A DNA stretch of 64,000 nucleotides, taken from Tenacibaculum gallaicum. GTDB taxonomy: Bacteria > Bacteroidota > Bacteroidia > Flavobacteriales > Flavobacteriaceae. Made by a program: the position numbers and the translations under genes. The notes beneath the pieces were generated by a model that saw nothing but the letters and a program-made list of their open reading frames with translations, searched no databases and had not been told where the DNA came from. Every line of letters starts with the position of its first letter. Position 1 is the stretch's first letter. Positions 39,351 to 48,740 of this stretch are shown piece after piece. The stretch spans positions 310,001-374,000 of the forward strand of contig NZ_QUNS01000002.1 in assembly GCF_003387615.1 (NCBI RefSeq), read 5' to 3'.

Positions 39351-40463
39351 ATGAGTAGTTTCAAAAATACATTCAGCCAATATAATTGGGATGAAACTTT
39401 ACAAAATATCTTCAATAAAACAACAGTTGATGTTGAAGCTGCTTTGTCAAAAAATAAACTTGATTTAGAAGATTTTAAAGCGTTGATATCTCCTGCTGCA
39501 AAACCATTTTTAGAACAAATGGCAGAAAAGAGTCGTATGCTTACCAAAAAACGATTTGGAAACACGATTCAGATGTATGCTCCGATGTATTTGAGTAATG
39601 AATGTCAAAATATATGTACCTATTGTGGATTTAGCTTTACAAACAAAATTCCGAGGAGAACATTAACCGATGATGAAATATTGAAAGAAGTCGCTTTTTT
39701 AAAGAAAAAAGGTTACGATCATATTTTGTTAGTTACTGGGGAAGCCAATAAAACGGTTGGTGTTGATTATATCAAAAACGCGATTCAGTTAATTCGTACT
39801 CAATTTTCAAACATTACTATTGAAGTACAACCGTTAGATCAAGATGAATATGAGTTGTTAATTGAAAACGGATTATATGCCGTATTGGTATACCAAGAAA
39901 CCTATCATCAAGAAGAATACAAAAAACACCATCCAAAGGGAAAAAAATCTAATTTTGAGTACCGTTTGGAAACTCCTGACAGATTAGGAAAAGCGGGAAT
40001 TCATAAAATTGGTTTAGGAGCTTTATTTGGACTGGAAGACTGGCGTGCCGATAGTTTTTTTACGGCATTGCATTTAAAATATATGCAGAAAACTTACTGG
40101 AAAACGAAATATTCAATTTCCTTTCCAAGACTTAGACCACATTCAGGAGGTTTAGAACCCAAGGTTGAAATGACGGATGCAGATTTGGTACAATTAATCT
40201 GTGCGTTTAGAATGTTAGATGAAGATGTAGAATTGTCTATGTCGACTCGAGAAAGTGAAGTTTTTAGAAATAATATTGTTAATTTAGGAGCTACTTCTAT
40301 CAGTGCAGAGTCTAAAACAAATCCAGGGGGATATAGCGTTGAACCACAATCGTTAGAGCAATTTGAAATTTCAGATGAACGAAGTACCGAAGAAATTGTA
40401 GAGATGCTAAAAGGTCAAGGGTTAGAAGTAGTTTGGAAAGATTGGGAGGAGTTTAGAAATTAG
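39351..40463 (+). CDS. thiH: 2-iminoacetate synthase ThiH
   Basis: 370 aa. Radical-SAM protein with the CX3CX2C cluster motif C85-C89-C92 in NECQNICTYCGF. ThiH splits tyrosine into p-cresol and dehydroglycine for ThiG; the alternative glycine oxidase ThiO is absent, which fits an anaerobic-type branch kept by many Bacteroidota. RKLTDDEIL-type and GGYSVEPQSLEQFEISDER segments support the assignment. Separate from thiG by a repeat, yet in the same direction and pathway. Confidence 0.95.
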   Translation: MSSFKNTFSQYNWDETLQNIFNKTTVDVEAALSKNKLDLEDFKALISPAAKPFLEQMAEKSRMLTKKRFGNTIQMYAPMYLSNECQNICTYCGFSFTNKIPRRTLTDDEILKEVAFLKKKGYDHILLVTGEANKTVGVDYIKNAIQLIRTQFSNITIEVQPLDQDEYELLIENGLYAVLVYQETYHQEEYKKHHPKGKKSNFEYRLETPDRLGKAGIHKIGLGALFGLEDWRADSFFTALHLKYMQKTYWKTKYSISFPRLRPHSGGLEPKVEMTDADLVQLICAFRMLDEDVELSMSTRESEVFRNNIVNLGATSISAESKTNPGGYSVEPQSLEQFEISDERSTEEIVEMLKGQGLEVVWKDWEEFRN

Positions 40464-40538
40464 ACTGCTATGCTGATAGAATTAAAAATATAGATTTTAT
40501 GAGTTGTTGAGGTAAATTCATCTTGTAAACAATATTAA

Positions 40539-40567
40539 CGTTATTCTGAACTTGTTTCAGAATCTAA
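40539..40567. repeat. short palindromic repeat directly before thiF
   Basis: ATTCTGAA (40543-40550) and TTCAGAAT (40556-40563) form an 8-bp inverted repeat. The wording GTTATTCTGAACTTG followed by TTTCAGAATCT is, to my knowledge, frequent in flavobacterial intergenic spaces. It ends eight nt before the thiF start, so insertion may have changed its translation. Copy number unverified. Confidence 0.5.
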
Positions 40568-40574
40568 TACAATT

Positions 40575-41633
40575 ATGAGCTTAAGTAACGAAGAACAAAA
40601 ACAATATAACCGTCACCTTATTCTCGATAAAATAGGAGAGAGGGGACAACTCAAACTAAAGCAAGCAAAGGTCTTAGTAATTGGAGCTGGTGGATTGGGA
40701 TGTCCTGTACTGCAATATTTAGCTGCAGCTGGTGTAGGGACCATTGGAATTATAGACAATGATGTGGTAGATCAAAGTAATTTACAGCGTCAGATTTTAT
40801 ATACGGTAGACGATATAGGAAAATCTAAAGCAGCAACAGCAGCAAGTCGCTTATCAAAATTGAATCCATTTGTTCAGTTCAATGTATACAGAGAAAAGCT
40901 AACCAATCAAAACGCAATTTCCTTATTTAAGCAATACGATGTAATTGTTGATGGAAGCGATAATTTTGCAACACGCTACCTAACAAATGATGCAGCGGTA
41001 TTAACTCAAAAACCTTTAGTATACGGAGCTATTTTTAAGTTTGAAGGACAGGTAAGTGTGTTTAACTACCAAGGAAGTGCTACGTATCGATGTTTATATC
41101 CAGCACCTCCAAAACCAGAAGAGTCTCCGAATTGCTCAGAAATTGGTGTAATAGGTGTTTTACCAGGAATAATAGGAAGTTTACAAGCCAATGAAACCAT
41201 AAAAATTATCTGCGAGATAGGAGAAGTATTAGCCAACAAACTATTGATGTACGATACTTTAAGTATGCGTCAAATGATTTTAAAGTATGAAAAAACTGAT
41301 AAAGCAGAGGTTGCTGAATTAGAAAACGATTATGAGTTTTTCTGTGGAATTAAAACAGCCACTCACGAAATAACCTTAAAAGAATTGCAAAACAATCAGT
41401 CAGCATATAACTTATTAGATGTTCGTGAAGATTGGGAACGTGAACAACATCATATTGGTGGACAGCATATCCCACTAGGACAATTACAGCAACGATACCA
41501 AGAAATACAAACAGATAAACCCCTAGTGGTTTATTGTAAATCAGGAGTGCGTAGTCAACGAGCTATAGATTTTCTAGAACAAGAGTTCGAAAATATTACT
41601 TTTATAAATTTAAAAGATGGATTTAGTTCATAA
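40575..41633 (+). CDS. thiF: ThiF/MoeB-type adenylyltransferase fused to a rhodanese domain
   Basis: 352 aa. Residues 1-240 are an E1-like Rossmann domain (VLVIGAGGLGCPVLQYLAAA, DVVDQSNLQRQILYT, VDGSDNFATRYL, EIGVIGVLPGIIGSLQA). Residues 262-352 are a rhodanese with the catalytic Cys321 in VVYCKSGVRSQ. The fused sulfurtransferase probably makes the ThiS thiocarboxylate without separate ThiI. Only one cysteine of each CxxC zinc pair remains (TYRC and FFCG), so zinc binding is doubtful. Also plausible as MoeB for molybdopterin, but the operon points to ThiS. Confidence 0.88.
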   Translation: MSLSNEEQKQYNRHLILDKIGERGQLKLKQAKVLVIGAGGLGCPVLQYLAAAGVGTIGIIDNDVVDQSNLQRQILYTVDDIGKSKAATAASRLSKLNPFVQFNVYREKLTNQNAISLFKQYDVIVDGSDNFATRYLTNDAAVLTQKPLVYGAIFKFEGQVSVFNYQGSATYRCLYPAPPKPEESPNCSEIGVIGVLPGIIGSLQANETIKIICEIGEVLANKLLMYDTLSMRQMILKYEKTDKAEVAELENDYEFFCGIKTATHEITLKELQNNQSAYNLLDVREDWEREQHHIGGQHIPLGQLQQRYQEIQTDKPLVVYCKSGVRSQRAIDFLEQEFENITFINLKDGFSS

Positions 41634-41652
41634 GTTCTAAGACAATTATATT

Positions 41653-41678
41653 AAAAAGGATGGTTCTCCATCCTTTTT
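41653..41678. terminator. bidirectional intrinsic terminator after thiF
   Basis: AAAAAGGATGG (41653-41663) pairs with CCATCCTTTTT (41668-41678), 4-nt loop, A tract on one side and T tract on the other. It serves the thi operon and overlaps the stop of the convergent cupin gene. Confidence 0.85.
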
Positions 41679-42039
41679 AATTATTTTCATTTTTTATTAA
41701 AACAACTTCTTCAGGAACAGATAAAAATAAAACACATCCATGTTGAGTTTTCACGCTATGTTTTCCGTTTGGAGGTGTATATAAATAATCTCCTTGCTCT
41801 AAGGTTTCTCCAAAAATTTCACAATTTCCATTTAAAACAAAAACTTCTTCTCCAGCTGGATGAGAATGGTAAGGGTAAGAAGCTCCTTTCTCAAACTTTA
41901 ATAAAATTGCTTTAGATCGTTGTGTAGCTTTGTCAAAATGCAATGATTTAACAAAAACACCTTGATAATGAATGTTGTTTTCAATAAGTGGATTCCATGT
42001 GATTTGTTCACTTTTAGTGATATAATTTTTAATACTCAT
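41677..42039 (-). CDS. small cupin-domain protein
   Basis: 120 aa single cupin. Metal ligands H58, H60 and E64 (YHSHPAGEEVFVLNG) and a later H94 (GKHSV) are all present. Resembles ChrR/anti-sigma-type cupins that bind zinc or iron and detect oxidative signals, but such a role is only a guess. Adjacent to an AraC regulator in the same direction (103 nt upstream), which may control it. Confidence 0.85.
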   Translation of the reverse strand: MSIKNYITKSEQITWNPLIENNIHYQGVFVKSLHFDKATQRSKAILLKFEKGASYPYHSHPAGEEVFVLNGNCEIFGETLEQGDYLYTPPNGKHSVKTQHGCVLFLSVPEEVVLIKNENN

Positions 42040-42141
42040 AATAGGTTAAGTTTTACGATTACTTATAAAATTTTGTTATCGCAAAGTTGAGACTTAACCA
42101 GAGTTCTTAAAATGGAAAATACTGAGTTTTTGATGTAAAAT

Positions 42142-42930
42142 TTAATGTCTTAGCCTATTTTGGAATTCAGATGGTGATATACCTACATGGTTTTTAAAGA
42201 ATTTTGAAAAATAATAAGGGTCTTTAAAACCTAGTTTAAAGGCTATTTCTTTTATACTCTTATTTTCATAATGAAGAATTCGTTGAGCTTCAGAAATGAC
42301 TAGGCCGTATATAACATTTTGAGCTGTTTTACCTACATGTTTTTTGGCAAGTTCATTTAGTTTTAACTCAGAATTTTTAAGATGTTCAGCTATAATTTTT
42401 AAGGAGTAATTATATTCAAAATTATTTCTAACAAACTCCAAAAATCTTAAAAATAAAGCATCGGGTTTCCATACTTCACCACCATTAGAAATTTTAGAAC
42501 GGTTGGTTTCAAATAGTAATAATTCAATTCGAGAGTGAATAGATTCTAGATATTGAAAAGGTTTATTTATAAGCTCATCTTCAATATTATGTAACTCACG
42601 TTCAATGTCTTTTGGATGATTTATTGTGATAATTTCGTTGTAATCGAAATGACAAAATAAGCTATTCTGAAAAATTAATTCAATATCCTTTTTGGTTTTA
42701 CAAATATAATTTAATGTAAAATCAAGTACATAACCTTTAGCATTCTTTACATCTTTAAAACAGTGGTATTGTCCAGATGTAATGGTAAGTACTTGGTTTT
42801 CGGTTAGTTTTAGAAGTTTCTGGTCAACAAGAATGATTATTGTACCCTTGCTACACCAAACAAAGAGGTATTTCTTTATTCTCTGTGGTTCATGATTGGA
42901 AATGTTTTCAATTTTTTGAATGTTAATCAT
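42142..42930 (-). CDS. AraC-family transcriptional regulator
   Basis: 262 aa. N-terminal ~150 residues are a cupin-like sensor; the C-terminal ~95 residues are the double helix-turn-helix (LKLNELAKKHVGKTAQNVIY and IKEIAFKLGFKDPYYFSKFF ending FQNRLRH). The ligand is unknown. The next gene downstream is the small cupin protein; regulation of it is a guess from position. Confidence 0.9.
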   Translation of the reverse strand: MINIQKIENISNHEPQRIKKYLFVWCSKGTIIILVDQKLLKLTENQVLTITSGQYHCFKDVKNAKGYVLDFTLNYICKTKKDIELIFQNSLFCHFDYNEIITINHPKDIERELHNIEDELINKPFQYLESIHSRIELLLFETNRSKISNGGEVWKPDALFLRFLEFVRNNFEYNYSLKIIAEHLKNSELKLNELAKKHVGKTAQNVIYGLVISEAQRILHYENKSIKEIAFKLGFKDPYYFSKFFKNHVGISPSEFQNRLRH

Positions 42931-42978
42931 TTGTAGTAGATTATCGAATGAAAAAACTGCTATAGCCTAAATAAACTT

Positions 42979-43320
42979 TTACGAAATCTTTGTCCCGTTT
43001 TTAACAGTACGTTCAGCAGTTAATAAGGTTACTTCTTTGTCATCACCTAAACCACCTAATACTAAGCATTCACTCATCATATTAGCAATTTGTTTTTTAG
43101 GAAAGTTTACCACAGCAACCACTTGTTTTCCTATCAAATCTTCAGGCTGATACAGTTTAGTGATTTGCGCTGAGGTTTTTTTAATTCCGTAATCACCAAA
43201 ATCAACCTGCATTTTATAGGCAGGATTTTTAACCTCTTTAAAAACCTCGGCAGAAATAATCGTGCCAATACGCATTTCTACTTTTGTAAAATCGTTCCAA
43301 GTGAGGGTGTTATCTTCCAT
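42979..43320 (-). CDS. csaA: tRNA-binding domain protein (CsaA-like)
   Basis: 113 aa OB-fold domain of the EMAP-II/Trbp111 type: FTKVEMRIGTIISAEVF, YKMQVDFGDYGIKKTSAQI, GKQVVAVVNFPKKQIANMMS and SECLVLGG are diagnostic. CsaA acts as an export-related chaperone in Bacillus and binds tRNA in relatives. Own transcription unit or downstream of MeaB on the same strand, 83 nt away. Confidence 0.9.
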   Translation of the reverse strand: MEDNTLTWNDFTKVEMRIGTIISAEVFKEVKNPAYKMQVDFGDYGIKKTSAQITKLYQPEDLIGKQVVAVVNFPKKQIANMMSECLVLGGLGDDKEVTLLTAERTVKNGTKIS

Positions 43321-43403
43321 ATGTTTGTAAATTATACCAGTTAGGTATTTATTAGTTGTTTAAAAATAAAATTTTATTAAGTGCCTATCATGGACTCCAT
43401 AGT

Positions 43404-44477
43404 TTAGTTATTTTCTAGCAATCGTTTTGCTGCAGTAAACGGTGTCGTTTTCCCGTTTTCTAGTTTTGCAATCTCCTGCTGCAATAATTCTTTAATTTTT
43501 GGATTGTTATAAAAATTGTTTTTTAATTGTTGATTAATGGTTTCTAACAACCAATAATTATTTTGTTCATTTCTTTTTTGTTGAAAGTAGCCTGATTTTT
43601 TCACTAAACTCATGTACTCTTCAATCATAGCATAGATAGCATCAACTCCTTGATGATGGAGTGCACTCGCTAATAAAACTTTAGGTTGCCAGCCACTTTC
43701 TTTAGCGGGATACAAGTGTAAGGCTCTGTTAAATTCTACCTTCGCAAGTTTAGCATTTTTTTCATTACCGCTATCTGCTTTGTTAATCACAATAGCATCT
43801 GCCATTTCAATAATTCCGCGTTTGATTCCTTGTAATTCATCACCTGCACCTGCTAGCTTTAGTAATAAAAAGAAATCGGTCATTGAATGTACTGCAGTCT
43901 CCGATTGTCCAACACCTACAGTTTCAATAATAATGGTATCAAAACCAGCAGCTTCAGATAAAATTATACTTTCACGCGTTTTTTGAGCAACACCACCTAA
44001 TGAGGTTCCAGAAGGAGAAGGACGAATAAAAGCGTTTTTATCAGTTACCAACTCTTCCATACGAGTTTTATCACCTAAAATACTTCCTTTATTAATTGAA
44101 CTACTAGGGTCTACCGCCAAAACAGCTACTTTTTTACCTAATGAAGTTAAATGTTTACCAAAAGCTTCAATAAACGTACTTTTTCCTACACCAGGAACTC
44201 CTGTAATTCCAATTCTTACCGATTTATTGGCGTGAGGTAAGCAAGCTTCTAAAATTTCATTAGCTTGTTGCTGGTGTTTTGGGTTGGTACTTTCTACCAA
44301 AGTAATTGCTCTGCTTAAAAAAGGAATATTTCCTGCTACTATTTGAGTAACAAAATCTTGGGTAGATGTAGTTTTTCTTCTATTATGTTTTATTTTTTCT
44401 GCAGATGATTTACTGGTAGTTTCAGGTTGAGAAACTCCGTCTTTTTCAGAAAGTGCAGATGTGTCTTTGTCGGTCAT
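43404..44477 (-). CDS. meaB: methylmalonyl-CoA mutase-associated GTPase MeaB
   Basis: 357 aa. G3E-type P-loop GTPase with GVPGVGKST (residues 93-101), AVDPSSSINKGSILGDKTRM, ETVGVGQSE and the NKAD-type VINKADSGN. The first ~45 residues are a low-complexity S/T/K tail without relatives. MeaB protects and reloads the B12 cofactor of methylmalonyl-CoA mutase. The mutase genes are not in the window. Convergent with nothing; divergent from the sigma factor at 44578. Confidence 0.93.
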   Translation of the reverse strand: MTDKDTSALSEKDGVSQPETTSKSSAEKIKHNRRKTTSTQDFVTQIVAGNIPFLSRAITLVESTNPKHQQQANEILEACLPHANKSVRIGITGVPGVGKSTFIEAFGKHLTSLGKKVAVLAVDPSSSINKGSILGDKTRMEELVTDKNAFIRPSPSGTSLGGVAQKTRESIILSEAAGFDTIIIETVGVGQSETAVHSMTDFFLLLKLAGAGDELQGIKRGIIEMADAIVINKADSGNEKNAKLAKVEFNRALHLYPAKESGWQPKVLLASALHHQGVDAIYAMIEEYMSLVKKSGYFQQKRNEQNNYWLLETINQQLKNNFYNNPKIKELLQQEIAKLENGKTTPFTAAKRLLENN

Positions 44478-44577
44478 TATGTAGGTAAAACAAAATAATA
44501 ACGTAAATTTAGAAATAAAAATGCAGGAAACTGCAACGCGATGGAAAAAGTATCGTCTTTAGGGTAAGAAATTAAAA

Positions 44578-45126
44578 ATGAAATCAACTAAACAGTTACA
44601 TCAATCGGTAATAGATGCCTGTAAAAACAATGATGCCAAAGCACAAATGCAACTGTATGATTTGTATTGTGATGCTATGCATACAATAGCGTTACGCTAC
44701 GTGAAAGATTCATTTACTGCGGAAGATGTAATGCAAGAAGCGTTTATAAAAGCATTTAAAAATATTGATTCATATAAAGAAGGAGTAGCGTTTGGTGCTT
44801 GGTTGAAAAGAATCGTAATCAATCAAAGTATTGATTATTTAAAGAAGAAAAAACTAGAACTGGTTTCGATCAATGAAGAAATTACCAGAGTAGCTGATGA
44901 CGATAATTGGAATGTAGCTTCTACAATATCGTATCAAGATATTGTAAACTGCATTCAGCAATTAAAAGAAAAGTATAGAGTTGTGTTAACCCTGTTTTTG
45001 TTAGAAGGGTATGACCACGGAGAAATTTCACAAATACTAGGAATTTCTGAAGTGAGTTCAAGAACACATTTATTAAGAGGAAAAAGACAAGTGCAAGAAC
45101 AATTAAAAGCAGTACATCATGTCTAA
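44578..45126 (+). CDS. ECF-type RNA polymerase sigma factor
   Basis: 182 aa. Region sigma2 (ALRYVKDSFTAEDVMQEAFI, FGAWLKRIVINQSIDYLKKK) and sigma4 (IQQLKEKYRVVLTLFLLEGY, EISQILGISEVSSRTHLLRG). The group is the ECF type of Bacteroidota, usually controlled by a membrane anti-sigma factor. The next gene overlaps by 8 nt and encodes a short cytoplasmic part plus one TM segment, as expected for such a partner. Confidence 0.93.
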   Translation: MKSTKQLHQSVIDACKNNDAKAQMQLYDLYCDAMHTIALRYVKDSFTAEDVMQEAFIKAFKNIDSYKEGVAFGAWLKRIVINQSIDYLKKKKLELVSINEEITRVADDDNWNVASTISYQDIVNCIQQLKEKYRVVLTLFLLEGYDHGEISQILGISEVSSRTHLLRGKRQVQEQLKAVHHV

Positions 45127-45688
45127 AGATATTAGAGAAATATTAAAAAGAGATGTTGAAAACACAGAGAGGTTATCAACAAATCACAGACAACGTTTTC
45201 AACAAAGGTTACTAGATGAATTGCATGAAAAACCATCAACAAAAAAATCATATCAGTGGTTGTATGTTGCAGCGTCTATAGTATTATTGGTGAGTTTAGG
45301 AATAAAGTTTTATCCAACAAATAATAACATAGGAACTGATATTAAAGAAGTGCCTAAAGAAATTAAAAATCAAATTAGTTTAGGAACCATTTCACCCGAA
45401 TTGAAAACGGTGGAAGATTATTATGTAAATACCATTAATTACGAGTTAAGTCAGTTAGAATTAACTGACGATAACAAAGAACTTTTTGATGGTTATTTGA
45501 CCAAAATAGGAGAATTAACCAAAGAATATAAATCGTTAACCGAAGAGCTCAATACAAAAGGAATTAACGACGATACTATCAATGCATTGATTGGAAACCT
45601 GCAATTACGTTTACAGCTGTTAAAACGTATGCAAAAACAATTACAAGAATTTAAAAATCCAACTCAAAATGACATTCAAACAATTTAA
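45119..45688 (+). CDS. single-pass membrane protein, probable anti-sigma partner
   Basis: 189 aa. Cytoplasmic part ~45 residues (FQQRLLDELHEKPSTKKSYQ before the membrane), one TM segment at residues 46-62 (WLYVAASIVLLVSLGIK), then a helical periplasmic domain with heptad-like repeats (ELTKEYKSLTEELNTKG). It overlaps the sigma gene by 8 nt and the following gene by 20 nt. No zinc-binding anti-sigma motif (HxxxCxxC) is visible, so the role is inferred from position only. Confidence 0.75.
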   Translation: MSKDIREILKRDVENTERLSTNHRQRFQQRLLDELHEKPSTKKSYQWLYVAASIVLLVSLGIKFYPTNNNIGTDIKEVPKEIKNQISLGTISPELKTVEDYYVNTINYELSQLELTDDNKELFDGYLTKIGELTKEYKSLTEELNTKGINDDTINALIGNLQLRLQLLKRMQKQLQEFKNPTQNDIQTI

Positions 45689-47126
45689 AATCAGTGTTTT
45701 TTTACTGTTAGTGACAGGCGTTGTATCTGCACAGAAATACAACAAGAAGTTCAGTGAAAATTTTAAGACAAATAAAGACGTAGTAGTTAATATCAATGCA
45801 TCTAATGCGGATGTTGATGTGACTACATGGAACAGAAATGAAGTTTCGGTAGAGGCAGTTGTCGAAGTTGAAGGGCTTGACAAAAAAGAAGCTCAAAAGT
45901 ATTTAGACAATTGGAAATTTGAAGCTTTAGGGAATAAAAGTAAGGTGCAAATTAATGCCAATAAGAATAGCTTTAGAATAGGAGGAGAAAATATAGTGTT
46001 TTTTAACTCGTCAGATAATAATCATCCAAGAGTATTTCAATTTGATAGTGATGATGAGGTTGTGGTAGTTCCAGAAGTGAGAATTCCTGAGATGCCTGAA
46101 ATACCAGAGATTCCAGAAATGCCTGAAATAGAAATCCCTGAAATTAATTTTGAAAATTTATTTCAAGATGTAGATTTTGATGTAGAAAAAATGTTTGAAA
46201 CTGAAGAACTTGTTAGGTTTAAATGGAAAGATGGTAAACATAATGTAAACATTACATCAAAAGAAGAGTGGGAAGAATTTAAGAAAACTAAAGCATATAA
46301 AGAATATCTTAAGAATAATAAGAATTCTAAGACAAAGATGTTTTTCTCAAAAAAACATCAAGTTCTTAATGAGAAAAAATTAAAAGAAGAACTTAAAAGA
46401 GTTAAAAGTGAGCTTAAAAAAGTTGATAGAGAAAAAATTAGAAAACAATTAGCAAAAGCACGAGAAGAAATGTATAAGGTTAGAAAGGAAATGAAAAAAA
46501 CTCGTATGAACTATTCTTTCTCTTCTGACAGTAATAATCTTATGATTAATGGTAAAAAAATAAAAATAACAAAGAAGATTACGATAAAAGTTCCAAAATC
46601 AGCAACGTTTGACTTGAACACCCGCCATTGTAAAGTAAAACTGCCAAAAACCAAAGCTTCAGGAAAAGTTAGTTACGGAACTTTTAAAGCTGATGCACTT
46701 GACGGAGGAAAATTAAATATTTCATATTCGCCAGTAAACATAAATTCATTAAACGCTTGTACGTTGTTCTTAAATAATGTAACCGATGCTCAATTAGCAT
46801 CGGTTACCAACACAACAGTAAATTCGAACTCTTCAGGCTTGGTGGTAAGTAATGTATATAGTAATGTTGAAGTAAACAATAAGTTTGGAAACTTAACCAT
46901 TACTAAAGTACACCCAAGTCATAATAATTTAAAAGTATTTTTAAGTTATTCAGATGCTGGAGTTGATTTAACAGGTGTAAATAAGAAATTTGATATTCAA
47001 AGTGATAAGGTTAAGAAACTAAAAGGTGGAAGTGTAGAGTATAACGGAGACTTCATTTTAATTTCTAACGATAAAGAAATTGAAATAGACGGTAAATACA
47101 GTCAATTAAAAGTTAAAAATCAATAA
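45669..47126 (+). CDS. secreted or surface protein with DUF4097-like beta-helix and coiled coil
   Basis: 485 aa. Sec signal to about residue 21 (VVSAQ). Residues 38-108 repeat N/D/V-rich strands (VNINASNADVDVTTWNRNEV) typical of DUF4097/adhesin-like beta-helices. Residues 135-159 are a run of Pro-Glu dipeptides with I or M between them; residues ~236-279 form a charged coiled coil; a second beta region fills 290-485. The gene overlaps the upstream membrane gene by 20 nt, so sigma factor, partner and this protein are one operon and it is the likely target or sensor input. Confidence 0.75.
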   Translation: MTFKQFKISVFLLLVTGVVSAQKYNKKFSENFKTNKDVVVNINASNADVDVTTWNRNEVSVEAVVEVEGLDKKEAQKYLDNWKFEALGNKSKVQINANKNSFRIGGENIVFFNSSDNNHPRVFQFDSDDEVVVVPEVRIPEMPEIPEIPEMPEIEIPEINFENLFQDVDFDVEKMFETEELVRFKWKDGKHNVNITSKEEWEEFKKTKAYKEYLKNNKNSKTKMFFSKKHQVLNEKKLKEELKRVKSELKKVDREKIRKQLAKAREEMYKVRKEMKKTRMNYSFSSDSNNLMINGKKIKITKKITIKVPKSATFDLNTRHCKVKLPKTKASGKVSYGTFKADALDGGKLNISYSPVNINSLNACTLFLNNVTDAQLASVTNTTVNSNSSGLVVSNVYSNVEVNNKFGNLTITKVHPSHNNLKVFLSYSDAGVDLTGVNKKFDIQSDKVKKLKGGSVEYNGDFILISNDKEIEIDGKYSQLKVKNQ

Positions 47127-47234
47127 GAAATACAAACAAAACTACTTTCTATTTCTATAAAATTGCTTCCAAATTCTTTTTCTATATTCTTTATAAAGTG
47201 CCTATATTAGCGATTGCAAATAGTCACTTTTACT

Positions 47235-48716
47235 ATGGAATTATACAAAGAAAATCAACTAAAAATATATAACTCTTTAACCAAATCAAAAGAGCTTTTT
47301 AAACCAGTAATTGAAGGACGCATAGGTATGTATGTGTGTGGTCCTACAGTATATAGCAACGCCCATTTAGGAAACGTAAGAACTTTTATGTTTTTTGATG
47401 TGGTGTATCGTTATTTATTACACTTAGGGTATAAAGTACGTTATGTACGTAATATTACTGATGCAGGTCACTTAGAAAACGATGCTGATGAAGGTGAAGA
47501 CAGAATTGCAAAAAAAGCACGACTAGAGGAAATTGAACCGATGGAAGTAGTGCAACGTTATACAGTTGATTTCCATAATGTATTAAATAATTACAACTTT
47601 TTACCACCAAGTATAGAGCCTACTGCAACGGGTCATATCGTAGAGCAGATTGAAATGATTAAAGAAATCATGGATAAAGGCTTTGCCTATGAAGTAAACG
47701 GTTCAGTTTATTTTGATGTATTAAAATATAACGAAACTGGTAACTACGGAATTCTTTCTGGTAGAAAAATAGAAGACGCTATTCATAATACTAGAGCGTT
47801 AGACGGGCAATCAGATAAGAGAAACCCACAAGATTTTGCACTTTGGAAGAAAGCAGAAGAACGTCATATTATGCGTTGGCCTTCTCCTTGGAGTGACGGT
47901 TTTCCAGGTTGGCATTTAGAATGTTCTGTGATGAGTACAAAATACTTAGGTGAACAATTTGATATTCACGGCGGAGGAATGGATTTGAAATTTCCGCATC
48001 ATGAGTGTGAAATAGCTCAATCGCATACCTGTTCTGGAGTACAGCCAGTAAACTACTGGATGCACACCAATATGTTGTTGTTGAACAGTCAAAAAATGGC
48101 AAAATCAACAGGGAACTTTATTTTACCAAACGAAATTTTAACTGGTGAAAACGATATCTTAGGAAAAGCATTTTCTGCAAGTGTGGTTCGTTTTTTTAAT
48201 ATGCAAGCCAATTACCGAAGCATTTTAGACTTTTCTGGAGAAGCGTTAGAAGCTGCTGAAAAAGGACATGCGAAGTTAATGGAAGCTGTAGGTTTCTTAG
48301 ACAAAATAGAAGCAGGTACTTCTTCTTCATTTGATGTTCAAAAATGGAAACAAGATTGTTACGATGCAATGAATGATGATTTTAATACACCAATTTTAAT
48401 ATCACATTTATTTGAAGCTGTAAAAGTTATCAATCAAATAAAAGAAGAAAAGGCAAGTTTAACTGCCGACGATTTAGTGGTATTTAAAAATACAATCAAT
48501 GCTTTTGTTTTTGATGTATTAGGCTTAATGAACGAAACTTCTGAAGGAAACAATTCTAATAAGTTAAGCGGAGTAGTGGATATGTTGATTAGCATGCGTA
48601 AAGAAGCAAGAGAAAATAAAGATTGGGCATTGTCTGACGAAATTCGTGATAGATTATTGGAGCTAGGTATTCAATTAAAAGATGGTAGAGAAGGAACAAC
48701 GTTTACGGTTAATTAA
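47235..48716 (+). CDS. cysS: cysteinyl-tRNA synthetase
   Basis: 493 aa from ATG 47235; an upstream ATG would add seven residues before the usual start. Class I signatures: HIGH-equivalent HLGN in [20 protein letters not shown]-equivalent KMAKSTGN, and zinc ligands Cys in [16 protein letters not shown] and [13 protein letters not shown]-terminal anticodon-binding DALR-like helices follow. Essential enzyme; single gene preceded by a TATATTAG-type -7 box. Confidence 0.97.
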   Translation: MELYKENQLKIYNSLTKSKELFKPVIEGRIGMYVCGPTVYSNAHLGNVRTFMFFDVVYRYLLHLGYKVRYVRNITDAGHLENDADEGEDRIAKKARLEEIEPMEVVQRYTVDFHNVLNNYNFLPPSIEPTATGHIVEQIEMIKEIMDKGFAYEVNGSVYFDVLKYNETGNYGILSGRKIEDAIHNTRALDGQSDKRNPQDFALWKKAEERHIMRWPSPWSDGFPGWHLECSVMSTKYLGEQFDIHGGGMDLKFPHHECEIAQSHTCSGVQPVNYWMHTNMLLLNSQKMAKSTGNFILPNEILTGENDILGKAFSASVVRFFNMQANYRSILDFSGEALEAAEKGHAKLMEAVGFLDKIEAGTSSSFDVQKWKQDCYDAMNDDFNTPILISHLFEAVKVINQIKEEKASLTADDLVVFKNTINAFVFDVLGLMNETSEGNNSNKLSGVVDMLISMRKEARENKDWALSDEIRDRLLELGIQLKDGREGTTFTVN

Positions 48717-48740
48717 TGAGAAAGTGAAGTAAGAAGTGAC

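Noticed and set aside
39177..40567. CRISPR-like repeats in the thi operon
   Set aside because: The two palindromes differ from each other and are not in a regular array with spacers.
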